Assembly: GCF_001724135.1 (NCBI RefSeq)
Contig: NZ_MEDS01000008.1
Span: forward strand, 186,001 to 250,000
Origin: Comamonas sp. SCN 65-56
GTDB lineage: Bacteria; Pseudomonadota; Gammaproteobacteria; Burkholderiales; Burkholderiaceae_C
Length of the DNA: 64,000 nucleotides
Direction: 5' to 3'
This document shows, piece by piece, positions 9,440 to 18,286 of the stretch. Below the pieces are notes generated by a model that was given only the letters and a program-made list of their open reading frames with translations, did no database searches and had not been told where the DNA came from. The translations under genes and the position numbers were made by a program. Each line of letters opens with the position of its first letter. Position 1 is the first letter of the stretch.

Positions 9440-10888
9440 CAACCGGTCAAGGTGGCGTGCGATCTGCACGCGCACCTGCACCGGCGCCGTACCACCCAGC
9501 GTGGCGCGCGCGTTCAGCGATCCTTCCAGGCTCAGCACCTCGAACACGTCGGCCGCAATCGCCGGATGAAAGCCCTGCAAGGTCGCGAGCGGCAATTCGG
9601 AGAGATCCACGCCCGCCGACTGCGCCGCCTTGACGGCATGTGCCACGGTCTCGTGCGCGTCGCGAAACGGCAGACCCTTCTTCACCAGGTAGTCGGCCAG
9701 GTCGGTGGCCGTGGCGTAACCCTTCATCGCGGCGGCACGCATGACCTCGGCATTCACGCTGATGCCACCTTCCTTGGCGCCGGTGGCGGGGTTCACCTGT
9801 CCGCCGATCATTTCGGCAAAGATGCGCAGCGTGTCCTTCAAGGTGTCGACGGTATCAAACAGCGGCTCCTTGTCTTCCTGATTGTCCTTGTTGTAGGCCA
9901 GCGGCTGGCCCTTCATCAGCGTGATCAGGCCCATCAGATGACCGACCACACGCCCGCTCTTGCCGCGCGCCAGCTCCGGCACGTCGGGGTTCTTCTTCTG
10001 CGGCATGATCGACGAGCCGGTGGTGAAGCGATCGGCGATGCGGATGAAGCCCACGCTCTGGTTCATCCACAGCACCAGCTCCTCGGACAGGCGCGAGATG
10101 TGCAGCATCACCAGGCTGGCGGCGGCGGCAAATTCGATGGCGAAATCGCGGTCGGAGACGCCATCCAGGCTGTTCTGGCACACACCTTCCATGTCCAGGG
10201 TTTTCGCCACGCGTTCGCGGTCCAGCGGGTAGGTGGTACCCGCGAGCGCCGCCGAGCCCAGCGGCAGCACGTTCACGCGCCGACGCACGTCCTGCATGCG
10301 CGCCTCGTCGCGCGCGAACATCTCCACGTAGGCCAGCAGGTGGTGGGCAAAGCTCACCGGCTGCGCCACCTGCAAATGGGTAAAACCCGGCAGGATGGTG
10401 TCCACATTCCTTTCTGCCACCTCGACGAGCGCCCATTGCAGCGCGCGCAGCAGGCCGTGGATCAGGTCGATCTCGCCGCGCAGCCACAGGCGCACGTCGG
10501 TCGCCACCTGGTCGTTCCTGCTGCGCCCGGTGTGAAGGCGCTTGCCGGCATCGCCCACGAGCTGCGTCAGGCGCGCCTCGATGTTCAGGTGCACGTCTTC
10601 CAGATCGAGCTTCCAGTCGAACCGGCCGGCCTCGATCTCGGCCGTGATGCTGGCCATGCCCTTGACGATCGCCGCATGATCTTCTTGGGCAATGATGCCC
10701 TGCGCCGCCAGCATCTCGGCATGCGCCAGGCTGCCGGCGATGTCGGCCCGCCACAGGCGCTGGTCGAAAAACACGCTGGCGGTGTAGCGCTTGACCAGAT
10801 CGCTCATGGGCTCGGAGAACAGCGCCGACCAAGCCTCGCCCTTGCTTGCAAGTTGATCGTGAGAGGGAGAAGAAGAAGCGGCAGGCAT
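9431..10888 (-). CDS. argH: argininosuccinate lyase
   Basis: Final step of arginine synthesis: argininosuccinate to arginine plus fumarate. The protein has 485 residues, slightly longer than typical (~460) because of a Ser-rich N-terminus ([12 protein letters not shown]). The fumarase/aspartase superfamily signature [15 protein letters not shown] is complete, and [13 protein letters not shown] and [12 protein letters not shown] match ArgH. The start is the ATG giving MPAASSS; the divergent kinase gene begins within ~40 bp, so control regions must overlap the coding ends. Cytoplasmic homotetramer by family. Confidence 0.96.
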   Translation of the reverse strand: MPAASSSPSHDQLASKGEAWSALFSEPMSDLVKRYTASVFFDQRLWRADIAGSLAHAEMLAAQGIIAQEDHAAIVKGMASITAEIEAGRFDWKLDLEDVHLNIEARLTQLVGDAGKRLHTGRSRNDQVATDVRLWLRGEIDLIHGLLRALQWALVEVAERNVDTILPGFTHLQVAQPVSFAHHLLAYVEMFARDEARMQDVRRRVNVLPLGSAALAGTTYPLDRERVAKTLDMEGVCQNSLDGVSDRDFAIEFAAAASLVMLHISRLSEELVLWMNQSVGFIRIADRFTTGSSIMPQKKNPDVPELARGKSGRVVGHLMGLITLMKGQPLAYNKDNQEDKEPLFDTVDTLKDTLRIFAEMIGGQVNPATGAKEGGISVNAEVMRAAAMKGYATATDLADYLVKKGLPFRDAHETVAHAVKAAQSAGVDLSELPLATLQGFHPAIAADVFEVLSLEGSLNARATLGGTAPVQVRVQIARHLDRLKI

Positions 10889-10928
10889 GGCAGCAATAAT
10901 CGGCACCGGGAGAGCCACGGCGCCAGCA

Positions 10929-11966
10929 ATGACAAAGCCGCAAATTCTATCGACCAGGGCCGGCAAGCCCGCAGATGCGGGCATGCTGATCTTTGACGCC
11001 TGCCGCGCGGGCGTGGTGCTGCGCGCCGTGTTGTGCGTGGAGCTGGTGCTGGCGGTGGCGGCGATGTTTGTTGCGGGGGACCTGTTCGGCTGGCTTGGGA
11101 TCCTGTCCTTGTTGACCGGTGCCGCGCTGCCCGCCACGCTGGCCTGGCTGCTCGCCGCCTGCAGCCTCAAGCGCATCCTGCAGGGTGCCCGGGTGCCGCT
11201 GCAAGTGGGCGCCGGCGTGGCGCTGGGCGTGCTCGCTGGTCTGTTGGCCTGTGCGCTGCTCGCCCAGGTGGCGCCAGTGGGCGGTGAGCCGCACTGGATC
11301 GCCAGCGGCGCCACCGGCGCGCTGCTGTCCGCGCTGCTGGTGGCCGCCTTGCTGCTGCGCGCACGCGGGCGCACCCCCGCGGCTACCACGGCCCGCCTGA
11401 CCGAACTGCAGGCACGCATCCGCCCGCACTTTCTCTTCAACAGCCTCAACAGCGCCATCGCGCTGGTGCGCGAAGATCCGGCAAAGGCGGAAACCCTGCT
11501 TGAAGACCTGAGCGAGCTGTTTCGCCATGCCCTGCTCGACCAGGGCGACATCACCACCCTGGGAGCGGAAATCGAGCTCGCGCGCCATTACCTGGCGATC
11601 GAGCAGATCCGTTTCGGCGAGCGCCTGCAGCTGGCCTGGCAGCTCGATGAACGCGCCAACACCGCGCGTGTGCCTCCGCTGCTGCTGCAGCCGCTGGTGG
11701 AAAACGCCGTCAAGCACGGTGTCGAACCGTCGCCGCTGACCGCCCGCATCGAGGTGCGCACCGAGCGCCGCGGTGCGCGCGTGGTGCTCACCATCACCAA
11801 TTCGCTGCCGCCCAAATCGGTCGCGCTGGCACCCGGCCAAGGCAACGGCATTGCATTGAAGAACGTGCGCGCACGCCTCAAGCTGCTGCACGACGTGGAC
11901 GGAGAGTTCAGCGCCGGTCTGCACGAAGGGCGCTGGCGCGTGCGCATCACCCTCCCGGCCACCTGA
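10929..11966 (+). CDS. LytS/AlgZ-type sensor histidine kinase
   Basis: Membrane sensor kinase of 345 residues. Four hydrophobic segments (~residues 25-130) precede a His_kinase domain with the phospho-acceptor motif [15 protein letters not shown] and an ATP-binding N box ([14 protein letters not shown]) and G box ([15 protein letters not shown]). The gene is followed after 11 bp by its LytTR response regulator, so the two form a pair. The start is uncertain: 10887 would touch the divergent argH start, while 10929 (MTKPQIL) places the first helix sensibly. The signal sensed is unknown. Confidence 0.85.
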   Translation: MTKPQILSTRAGKPADAGMLIFDACRAGVVLRAVLCVELVLAVAAMFVAGDLFGWLGILSLLTGAALPATLAWLLAACSLKRILQGARVPLQVGAGVALGVLAGLLACALLAQVAPVGGEPHWIASGATGALLSALLVAALLLRARGRTPAATTARLTELQARIRPHFLFNSLNSAIALVREDPAKAETLLEDLSELFRHALLDQGDITTLGAEIELARHYLAIEQIRFGERLQLAWQLDERANTARVPPLLLQPLVENAVKHGVEPSPLTARIEVRTERRGARVVLTITNSLPPKSVALAPGQGNGIALKNVRARLKLLHDVDGEFSAGLHEGRWRVRITLPAT

Positions 11967-11977
11967 AAGGCCTGCCC

Positions 11978-12718
11978 ATGCGCATCCTGATCGTGGACGA
12001 CGAACTGCTGGCACGCAAGCGCCTGCGCACGCTGCTGGCCGAATGCGACCCGCGCCACCAGGTCGTGGACGCGGGCCACGCCGGTGAGGCACTCGCGCTG
12101 CTGCACCAGCCGCCGGCGTTTGACGTGGTGCTGCTGGACATCCACATGCCCGGGCAGGACGGCATGGCACTGGCGCACCTGATCCAGCGCCTGCCCGAGC
12201 CGCCTGCGATCGTGTTCGTCACCGCACATGCAGAGCACGCGCTCGCCGCCTTTGAGATCGACGCCGCCGACTACCTGACCAAGCCGGTACGCCTGCAGCG
12301 GCTGCAGCAGGCGCTGGCCAAGGCCGGGCGCACCATCCATCCGCCCACCCCGGCAGCGGCTGCCAGGCCGGACGGCCCGACGCTGCTCGTGAGCGACCAG
12401 GGGCGCACCGAGCGCATCCCCCTGGCCGAAGTGCTCTACATCCGCGCCGAGCAGAAATATCTGACGCTCAAGACCACCGCGCGCAGCTATGTGATCGACG
12501 GCGCGCTGACCGAGCTGGAGGCGCGCCATCCGCAGGAACTGGTGCGCATCCACCGCAGCCTGCTGGTCGTGCGCCAGGCGCTGCGCGCGCTCGAACGCCA
12601 TCCGGAACTGGACGAGGGTGACGGCTGGGCAGTACGGCTGCGCGGCAGCACCGAACTGCTGCCGGTCTCGCGTCGCCAGGTCGCAGCGGTGCGCGAGCTT
12701 CTCATGCAGGAGCGCTGA
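11978..12718 (+). CDS. LytTR-family response regulator (AlgR-like)
   Basis: Receiver domain at ~1-120 with the acidic pair DD7-8, phospho-acceptor D54 (VVLLDIHMPG), T/S switch (FVTAHAE) and K (YLTKPVRL). A LytTR DNA-binding domain follows at ~140-245 (EVLYIRAEQKYLTLKT, LVRIHRSLLV). It is co-transcribed with the preceding kinase. Family members bind DNA through a beta-rich LytTR fold. No target site was identified in the window. Confidence 0.9.
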   Translation: MRILIVDDELLARKRLRTLLAECDPRHQVVDAGHAGEALALLHQPPAFDVVLLDIHMPGQDGMALAHLIQRLPEPPAIVFVTAHAEHALAAFEIDAADYLTKPVRLQRLQQALAKAGRTIHPPTPAAAARPDGPTLLVSDQGRTERIPLAEVLYIRAEQKYLTLKTTARSYVIDGALTELEARHPQELVRIHRSLLVVRQALRALERHPELDEGDGWAVRLRGSTELLPVSRRQVAAVRELLMQER

Positions 12719-12779
12719 CCGCAGTGGGCTGAAAAAGCGGCGCCGCCACGGTCAGCAATACCTTCACGCAGAGGCTTCT

Positions 12780-13304
12780 TCAGCTACTTCGCGCTCGCGC
12801 CGGACGCCCCCGTTTGCGCGTGCCTTGCACGTCGGCAAGCGCCGATGCGGGCACCTCCGACGCTGCATCGGCATCCCACGCGGCAACCAGGGCCATCATG
12901 GATTGCACGAACTGCGTTCTCTGCCCTGCAGGCAAGGGGGCAAGAATGCGCTGCTGCACACGCAGTACGGCCGGCTCGGCTTTCCGGAGCAAGGCAAGAC
13001 CTTCTGGCGTGGCGTGCAACAGGCGCACGCGCCGGTCCTGCGGACTCAGACGCCGCTCCAGCCAAGCTCGCGCTTCCAACCGGTCAATCACGCTGCCTAT
13101 CGTCGACGTATCAAAGTGGATCTGCTGCGCCAGCGTGCGCTGATCCATCCCCGGGTGGCGCGACACCGCAGACAAGGCCGCGTATTGGACTGGCGTTATG
13201 CCCCAGTCCTGCACTTCATCCGCGAACAACGCCACTGCCATCTGCTGCAGACGGCGGATGAAGTAACCAGGATAGTTCTCGATTTCGGCGGGGCTGATCT
13301 TCAT
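12780..13304 (-). CDS. MarR-family transcriptional regulator, probably of the gentisate operon
   Basis: Winged-helix regulator of 174 residues. The MarR core (VQYAALSAVSRHPGMDQRTL, a recognition-helix region TSTIGSVIDRLEARAWLERR and a wing SPQDRRVRLLHATPEG) is followed by a basic tail (TRKRGRPARARSS). It is divergent from the gentisate dioxygenase gene across a 201-bp intergenic region that holds a promoter-embedded palindrome. MarR proteins next to aromatic operons usually repress and are released by the aromatic substrate or its CoA ester. That role is inferred from position. Confidence 0.85.
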   Translation of the reverse strand: MKISPAEIENYPGYFIRRLQQMAVALFADEVQDWGITPVQYAALSAVSRHPGMDQRTLAQQIHFDTSTIGSVIDRLEARAWLERRLSPQDRRVRLLHATPEGLALLRKAEPAVLRVQQRILAPLPAGQRTQFVQSMMALVAAWDADAASEVPASALADVQGTRKRGRPARARSS

Positions 13305-13430
13305 GGTTCATGCGGCAAACGGGCTTGATGATAGTCGGCGCATCTCCGGTTGCGGTGAAGGCGCGCGAACCCAGTCAGGCCACACCGTCAAGGGATTGAA
13401 TGCATGCAGGGAAAATCCGTTTTATCGTCA

Positions 13431-13465
13431 GTGTACTTGTAATCAGTTTACTTTTGATTTACGAT
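13431..13465 (+). promoter_or_regulatory. promoter with embedded palindromic operator for the salicylate/gentisate operon
   Basis: TTGTAA (13437-13442) and TACGAT (13460-13465) are 17 bp apart. The perfect inverted repeat AATCA-N9-TGATT (13441-13459) lies almost wholly in that spacer. A 15-bp imperfect direct repeat (TCAGTGTACTTGTAA then TCAGTTTACTTTTGA) also covers it. This is a typical site for MarR repression by promoter occlusion. The implied leader before the dioxygenase is ~35 nt and ends in AAAGGA. Confidence 0.55.
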
Positions 13466-13505
13466 CTACCCAACGTGCTCACCTGACAGCGCAAAGGAAA
13501 GCTTC

Positions 13506-14627
13506 ATGAACACCCTGCAACCCGGGTCCAGCGATTGGAAAAACGTCGCTGCGCAAAACCAGCCAGACTCCTCACCTGCGCTCGATGCGCTCTATCAGGG
13601 CATGAAGGATGAATTGCTGGTACCGCTGTGGACGCAAATCGGAGACCTGATGCCGGCACACCCGCAGAGCAAGGCCAGCGCACATCTGTGGCGCTGGAAG
13701 CGGCTGGTCGAGCTCGCCGAGCGTTCGGGTCACCTGGTGCCCGTGGGTCGTGGCGGTGAGCGCCGCGCCATCGCGCTGGCCAACCCGGGCCTGGGCGGCC
13801 GGCCCTACGCCACGCCCACGCTCTGGGCAGCGATCCAGTATCTGATGCCGGGCGAGAACGCCCCCGAGCATCGCCACACGCAGCACGCCTTTCGCTTCGT
13901 CGTCGAAGGTGAAGGCGTCTGGACCGTGGTCAACGGCGACGCAATCCGCATGTCGCGCGGCGACTTTCTGCCGCAAGGCGGCTGGAACTGGCACGCGCAC
14001 CACAACGCCGCCACCGCGCCCATGGCCTGGATCGACGGCCTGGACATCCCGTTTTCCTACTACACCGAATCGCAGTTTTTCGAGCTCGGACGCGAGTCCC
14101 TCTCCAAGGCCGAGATGGGCACGCCCGCGTTCTCGCGCTCCGAGCGCCTGTGGGCCCATCCCGGTCTGCGGCCGGTCTCGCAAATGCAGGACAGCGCCAC
14201 TTCGCCACTGCTCGCCTACCGCTGGGTGGACACCGACCGTGCCCTCACCGAGCAACTCAAGCTCGAGGCCGAAGGTCACGCCGTGACGCTCAGCCCGGGC
14301 CACGCCGCGGTGCGCTACAGCAACCCGACCAACGGGTGCGACGTGATGCCCACCATCCGCTGCGAAATGCACCGCCTGGCAAGCGGCACGACCACCCAGC
14401 CGCGCCGCGAGGTCGGCTCCTCGGTTTACCAGGTGTTCGACGGCCAGGGCAGCGTGCAGGTGGGCAAGGAGCGTTGGCAGGTCGAGCGCGGCGACATGTT
14501 CGTCGTGCCCTCCTGGCGGACCTTCACGGCCGGGTGCAACAAGGATGCGCCACAACTCGACCTGTTTCGCTTCAGCGACACCCCGATCTTCGAAGCCTTG
14601 CACGCACACCGCGCGGGCAATCCCTGA
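13506..14627 (+). CDS. gentisate 1,2-dioxygenase
   Basis: Bicupin Fe(II) ring-cleavage dioxygenase of 373 residues that opens gentisate to maleylpyruvate. The N-terminal cupin carries the metal ligands in APEHRHTQHAFRFVVEG and the later GGWNWHAHHN; the C-terminal cupin (SSVYQVFDGQGSVQVG, GDMFVVPSWR) lacks a full His set, as is usual for this family. Start chosen at MNTLQP behind AAAGGA. It is the first gene of a four-gene operon that continues with an FAH-fold hydrolase, an acyl-CoA/AMP ligase and an FAD hydroxylase. Salicylate 1,2-dioxygenase, a close relative, is an alternative that sequence reading alone cannot fully exclude. Confidence 0.9.
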   Translation: MNTLQPGSSDWKNVAAQNQPDSSPALDALYQGMKDELLVPLWTQIGDLMPAHPQSKASAHLWRWKRLVELAERSGHLVPVGRGGERRAIALANPGLGGRPYATPTLWAAIQYLMPGENAPEHRHTQHAFRFVVEGEGVWTVVNGDAIRMSRGDFLPQGGWNWHAHHNAATAPMAWIDGLDIPFSYYTESQFFELGRESLSKAEMGTPAFSRSERLWAHPGLRPVSQMQDSATSPLLAYRWVDTDRALTEQLKLEAEGHAVTLSPGHAAVRYSNPTNGCDVMPTIRCEMHRLASGTTTQPRREVGSSVYQVFDGQGSVQVGKERWQVERGDMFVVPSWRTFTAGCNKDAPQLDLFRFSDTPIFEALHAHRAGNP

Positions 14628-14648
14628 CCTCTTGCCACCCACCCGACC

Positions 14649-15359
14649 ATGACTCAAGATACCTACCTCTGGACCCCTGCACCCACCCCTTGCGTTGCGG
14701 TACGCGGCAGCGCGCAGCGTCTGCCCGTCAGGCGCCTGTTCTTCGTCGGCCGCAACTACCACGCCCACGCCGCCGAAATGGGCAAGCCGGTGGACAAGAG
14801 CGTCGAGCGACCGTTTTACTTCACCAAGTCACCGCTCACGCTCACCGCCTCGGGCAGCACCACACCCTACCCGAGCGAAACGAAAAACTACCAGTTCGAG
14901 ATGGAATTGGTACTGGCCGTAGGCAAAGCCGGCTTTCGCATCCCCGCCGAGCAGACGCACGAGCACATCTACGGCTATGCCTGCGGCCTGGACATGACGC
15001 GCCGCGACCTCCAGCTGGCGGCGCGCGACAAGGGTCGCCCCTGGGACCTGGGCAAGGACGTGGAGCATTCCTCCGTCTGCAGCGAGATCGTCCCCATGCC
15101 GGGCAAGGTGATGGAGTCCGGTGCCATTGCGCTCAGCGTCAATGGTCAGGTGAAACAGCATTCAGACGTGAGCAAGCTGATCTGGAACATCCGCGAGATC
15201 ATCGCCGACCTCTCGCTCTTCTACCACCTGCAGCCCGGCGATCTCATCTACACCGGCACACCCGAGGGCGTGGGGCCGGTGGTCAGTGGCGACCAGTTGC
15301 ATGGCCACATCGACGGCGTGGGAGAAATCCTGCTCACCATCGGGCCGGCAGCGGCCTGA
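14649..15359 (+). CDS. fumarylacetoacetate hydrolase-family protein, probable fumarylpyruvate hydrolase
   Basis: FAH-fold C-C hydrolase of 236 residues, matching NagK-type fumarylpyruvate hydrolases (fumarylpyruvate to fumarate plus pyruvate). Conserved features include FFVGRNYHAHAAEM, the metal-binding acidic residues in YQFEMELVL and YACGLDMTRRDLQ, and DLIYTGTPEGVGPV near the C-terminus. It sits 21 bp after gentisate dioxygenase. No maleylpyruvate isomerase gene lies in the operon, so either that enzyme is elsewhere or this hydrolase accepts maleylpyruvate directly. Confidence 0.88.
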   Translation: MTQDTYLWTPAPTPCVAVRGSAQRLPVRRLFFVGRNYHAHAAEMGKPVDKSVERPFYFTKSPLTLTASGSTTPYPSETKNYQFEMELVLAVGKAGFRIPAEQTHEHIYGYACGLDMTRRDLQLAARDKGRPWDLGKDVEHSSVCSEIVPMPGKVMESGAIALSVNGQVKQHSDVSKLIWNIREIIADLSLFYHLQPGDLIYTGTPEGVGPVVSGDQLHGHIDGVGEILLTIGPAAA

Positions 15360-15386
15360 ATCCACCCGCACACTAGGAGACACACG

Positions 15387-17039
15387 ATGCTGCAGGGATG
15401 CACCTTCTGGCCGCAGGATCAGGCGCAACGCTTTCGCGATGCCGGTTTGTGGAGCGGGCAGACACTCTGGGACATGATGGCCGCGACCATCGCGAGATCT
15501 CCAGCCAAAACAGCTGTCGTCGCCGGTGACACGCGCCTGAGCTACCGCGATCTGGACGAGCAGACGGCGGTGCTGGGCGTGGCGCTGCTGGAGCATGGCC
15601 TCAAGCCTCTTGATCGCGTGGTGCTGCACCTGCCCAACACCATCGAATTCGTCCTCTACTACCTGGCGCTGGTGCGCATCGGAGCCATCCCGGTGATGGC
15701 GCTGCGCGCCCACCGCGAGACGGAAATCCGCCACTTCACGCGCGCATCGCAGGCCACGACCTATATCGCACCCGATGCCATCCGCGGCTTTGACTACCGC
15801 GCACTGGGCGAGCAGCTGAAACAGGAATTCGCGCATCTCAAAACCGTCGTCATCGTTGGCGAAGCCGGCAGCGGGCAGCTCAGCCACGCGCAATTGATGG
15901 CCGAGGGCACAGCGATCAACGACCGCAGCGCACGCCTGGCTGCGCTGCACATCACCCCCGAGGAAGTCGGCACCATCCTGCTCAGCGGCGGCACCACGTC
16001 CCTGCCCAAGCTCATCCCGCGCACCCATCAGGACTACGTGCTCAACGCTCGTCTGTGCGGCGCGGCGACGCAATTCAACGCCGAGACGGTGTTCATGCCC
16101 ATCCTGCCGCTGGCGCACAACTACAACCTGTGCTCGCCCGGTATCCTGGCGACGTTTTATTACGGCGGCACCGTCGCACTGTGTCCGTCGACCGAAACCA
16201 CCGACATCTTCTCGACGGTGCAAAGGGAAGGCGTCACCGTCGTCGCTTCGGTACGCCCGCTCGTGGCGCGCTGGCTCGACGACACCAGCATCGGCCAGTA
16301 CGACCTGTCCTCGCTCAAGGTGGTGCAAAACGGCGGCACGCGCATGCCGCCGGAATTTCGCCGGCGCATGATGCAGGAGCTGCACGTCACGCCGCAGGAG
16401 GTCTACGGCACCGCCGAAGGCCTGATCAACATGACAGCGCTCGACGCCAGCGAAGACCTGCTTTTGAACAGCTCGGGCGAACCGGTGAGCGAATTCGACG
16501 AGATAAGGATCATCGACGAAGACGGCAACGAAGTACCTGACGGTACAGCCGGCGAGCTCGTCACGCGCGGCCCCTACACCATCTGCGGCTACTACAACGC
16601 ACCCGAGGTCAACGCCAGAGCCTTCACGCCCGATGGTTTCTACAAGATGGGCGATGTGGTGCGCAAGCAGGGGCGCACGCTCTACGTCGAGGGGCGCAAA
16701 AAGGATGTGATCAACCGCGGCGGCGAGAAGATCGACTGCGAAGACATCGAGAACATCCTGGTGCAGCACCCCGCAGTGCAGACAGCCAGCCTGGTGGCCA
16801 TGCCCGACAAGGAGTTTGGCGAAAAGGCCTGTGCCTTCGTCGTGCTCAAGGCCGGCCAGCAGTTCAGCTTTGGCGAGATGCTCGCCTACATGAAGCGCAT
16901 CAAGGTGGCCTCGTTCAACATCCCCGAGCGGCTGGAAATTGTGGACAGCCTGCCCACCAGCCCCGTAGGCAAGGTACTCAAGCGCGAGCTGCGCCAGATC
17001 ATCACCGACCGCCTGGCGCAGGAAGCCGCGACGCGTTGA
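15387..17039 (+). CDS. salicylate-CoA/AMP ligase (EntE/DhbE-like aryl adenylating enzyme)
   Basis: ANL-superfamily aryl-acid ligase of 550 residues. The P-loop LSGGTTSLPKLIPRTHQDY is the aryl-acid (2,3-DHB/salicylate) type, with later motifs EVYGTAEGLINMT, the hinge region GRKKDVINRGGEKIDCEDIE and the catalytic Lys in SPVGKVLKREL. EntE relatives load carrier proteins in siderophore synthesis, but no carrier, isochorismatase or NRPS gene is nearby. It is embedded between gentisate-pathway genes and a salicylyl-CoA hydroxylase-like gene, so activation of salicylate for catabolism fits best. RBS TAGGAG precedes the ATG. Confidence 0.85.
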   Translation: MLQGCTFWPQDQAQRFRDAGLWSGQTLWDMMAATIARSPAKTAVVAGDTRLSYRDLDEQTAVLGVALLEHGLKPLDRVVLHLPNTIEFVLYYLALVRIGAIPVMALRAHRETEIRHFTRASQATTYIAPDAIRGFDYRALGEQLKQEFAHLKTVVIVGEAGSGQLSHAQLMAEGTAINDRSARLAALHITPEEVGTILLSGGTTSLPKLIPRTHQDYVLNARLCGAATQFNAETVFMPILPLAHNYNLCSPGILATFYYGGTVALCPSTETTDIFSTVQREGVTVVASVRPLVARWLDDTSIGQYDLSSLKVVQNGGTRMPPEFRRRMMQELHVTPQEVYGTAEGLINMTALDASEDLLLNSSGEPVSEFDEIRIIDEDGNEVPDGTAGELVTRGPYTICGYYNAPEVNARAFTPDGFYKMGDVVRKQGRTLYVEGRKKDVINRGGEKIDCEDIENILVQHPAVQTASLVAMPDKEFGEKACAFVVLKAGQQFSFGEMLAYMKRIKVASFNIPERLEIVDSLPTSPVGKVLKRELRQIITDRLAQEAATR

Positions 17040-17055
17040 TCCCGAAGGAGACACC

Positions 17056-18201
17056 ATGAAGATTGACATCATCGGCGCCGGCCCGGCCGGCCTGCACTTC
17101 GCCTCGCTCATGAAGCGGCTTGACCCGCGCCATGACATCACCATCCACGAGCGCGGCCCGCGCAACGCCACCTGGGGCTTCGGCGTGGTGTTTTCCGACC
17201 AGGCGCTGGACTTTCTGCGCATCGACGACAAGGAACTGTTCGAGTACCTGCGCCCGCACATGGAAAGCTGGAGCGACCTGACGATCAACCACAACGGCAC
17301 CAGCGTGCCGATCGCCGGCAATGGCTACGCCGCCATCGGGCGCCTGGAGATGCTCTCGCTGCTGTACCGCCACGTCGAAAGTCTGGGCGTGACCATCCGG
17401 TTCGATACCGAAATCACCGTACTCTCGCAGCTTGCGGGGGCCGACCTGATACTGGCGGCCAACGGCGCCGCCTCCTGGGTGCGTGAGGAAAACCGCGGCA
17501 AATTCGGCACCACCACCGACCTGCGGCCCAACAAGTTCATGTGGTGCGGCTCAACCAAGCCATTCGACACGCTGAGCCTGAGCTTTCACGACAGCGACAC
17601 AGGCGTGTTCTGTGCCCACCACTACCGCTATACGCCGTCGATGAGCACCTTCCTGATCGAAGTCACCGACGCAACCTGGAAGCGCACCGGGTTCGACCGC
17701 ATGAGCAACGATGAAGCCATGCGCTACTGCGAAAAAATCTTCGCGCAGGAGCTCGATGAGCACCCCATCGTCTCGAACAACTCCTACTGGCGCAATTTCC
17801 CGGTGATCTGGAACGAGCGCTGGCACTTCGACAACGTGGTGCTGATGGGCGACGCGCTGCGGCCCGCGCATTTTTCCATCGGTTCAGGCACGCGCATGGC
17901 CATGCTTGACGCCGTGGCGCTGTGCAACGCCTTCAAGGAAACCGGCGACGACGTGCCAGCGGCGCTCGAGCGCTTTCACGAGTTGCGCATGCCGACGATG
18001 AAGAAGATCTGGGACGCAGCCAACCGCAGCATGCGCTGGTACGAGGAAATGGACGCGCTCGTGCCGGCCAAGAACGCCATCGAATTCGCCTACGACTACA
18101 TGACACGCACCGGCCGCATCAGCCACGAGAAGGTGCGCCAACTCGACCCCGGCTTGGCGGCAGCGTATGAAAAATTGCACCCTGAAGTGCTGACACAGTA
18201 G
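17056..18201 (+). CDS. FAD-dependent salicylyl-CoA 5-hydroxylase-like monooxygenase
   Basis: Flavoprotein hydroxylase of 381 residues. The N-terminal dinucleotide fold reads DIIGAGPAGLHFASLMKRLD, and the FAD ribityl-binding GD motif is VVLMGDALRPAHFSIGSG. It resembles the hydroxylase half of 2-aminobenzoyl-CoA monooxygenase and SdgC of Streptomyces (salicylyl-CoA to gentisyl-CoA); WGFGVVFSDQALDFL is typical of that group. GAAGGAG precedes the ATG. As last gene of the operon it would place a 5-hydroxyl on the CoA ester, and thioester hydrolysis then gives gentisate for the first gene's product. Anthraniloyl-CoA is the main alternative substrate. Confidence 0.85.
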   Translation: MKIDIIGAGPAGLHFASLMKRLDPRHDITIHERGPRNATWGFGVVFSDQALDFLRIDDKELFEYLRPHMESWSDLTINHNGTSVPIAGNGYAAIGRLEMLSLLYRHVESLGVTIRFDTEITVLSQLAGADLILAANGAASWVREENRGKFGTTTDLRPNKFMWCGSTKPFDTLSLSFHDSDTGVFCAHHYRYTPSMSTFLIEVTDATWKRTGFDRMSNDEAMRYCEKIFAQELDEHPIVSNNSYWRNFPVIWNERWHFDNVVLMGDALRPAHFSIGSGTRMAMLDAVALCNAFKETGDDVPAALERFHELRMPTMKKIWDAANRSMRWYEEMDALVPAKNAIEFAYDYMTRTGRISHEKVRQLDPGLAAAYEKLHPEVLTQ

Positions 18202-18286
18202 GTGCGTCAGACCCTCTTGCCGAATTGCAAATCCTGCTCCCGACGATCGAAGTTTCCTCGGAAGCTGGCCACTGGCTGGGGCGTGC

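Noticed and set aside
15387-17039. Siderophore synthesis (EntE/DhbE) role for the aryl-acid ligase
   Set aside because: No carrier protein, isochorismate synthase, isochorismatase or NRPS gene nearby; neighbours are gentisate-pathway genes.
15162-17321. Long open frame (719 codons) opposite the aryl-acid ligase and adjoining genes
   Set aside because: No domain; it spans two genes whose motifs on the other strand are unambiguous.
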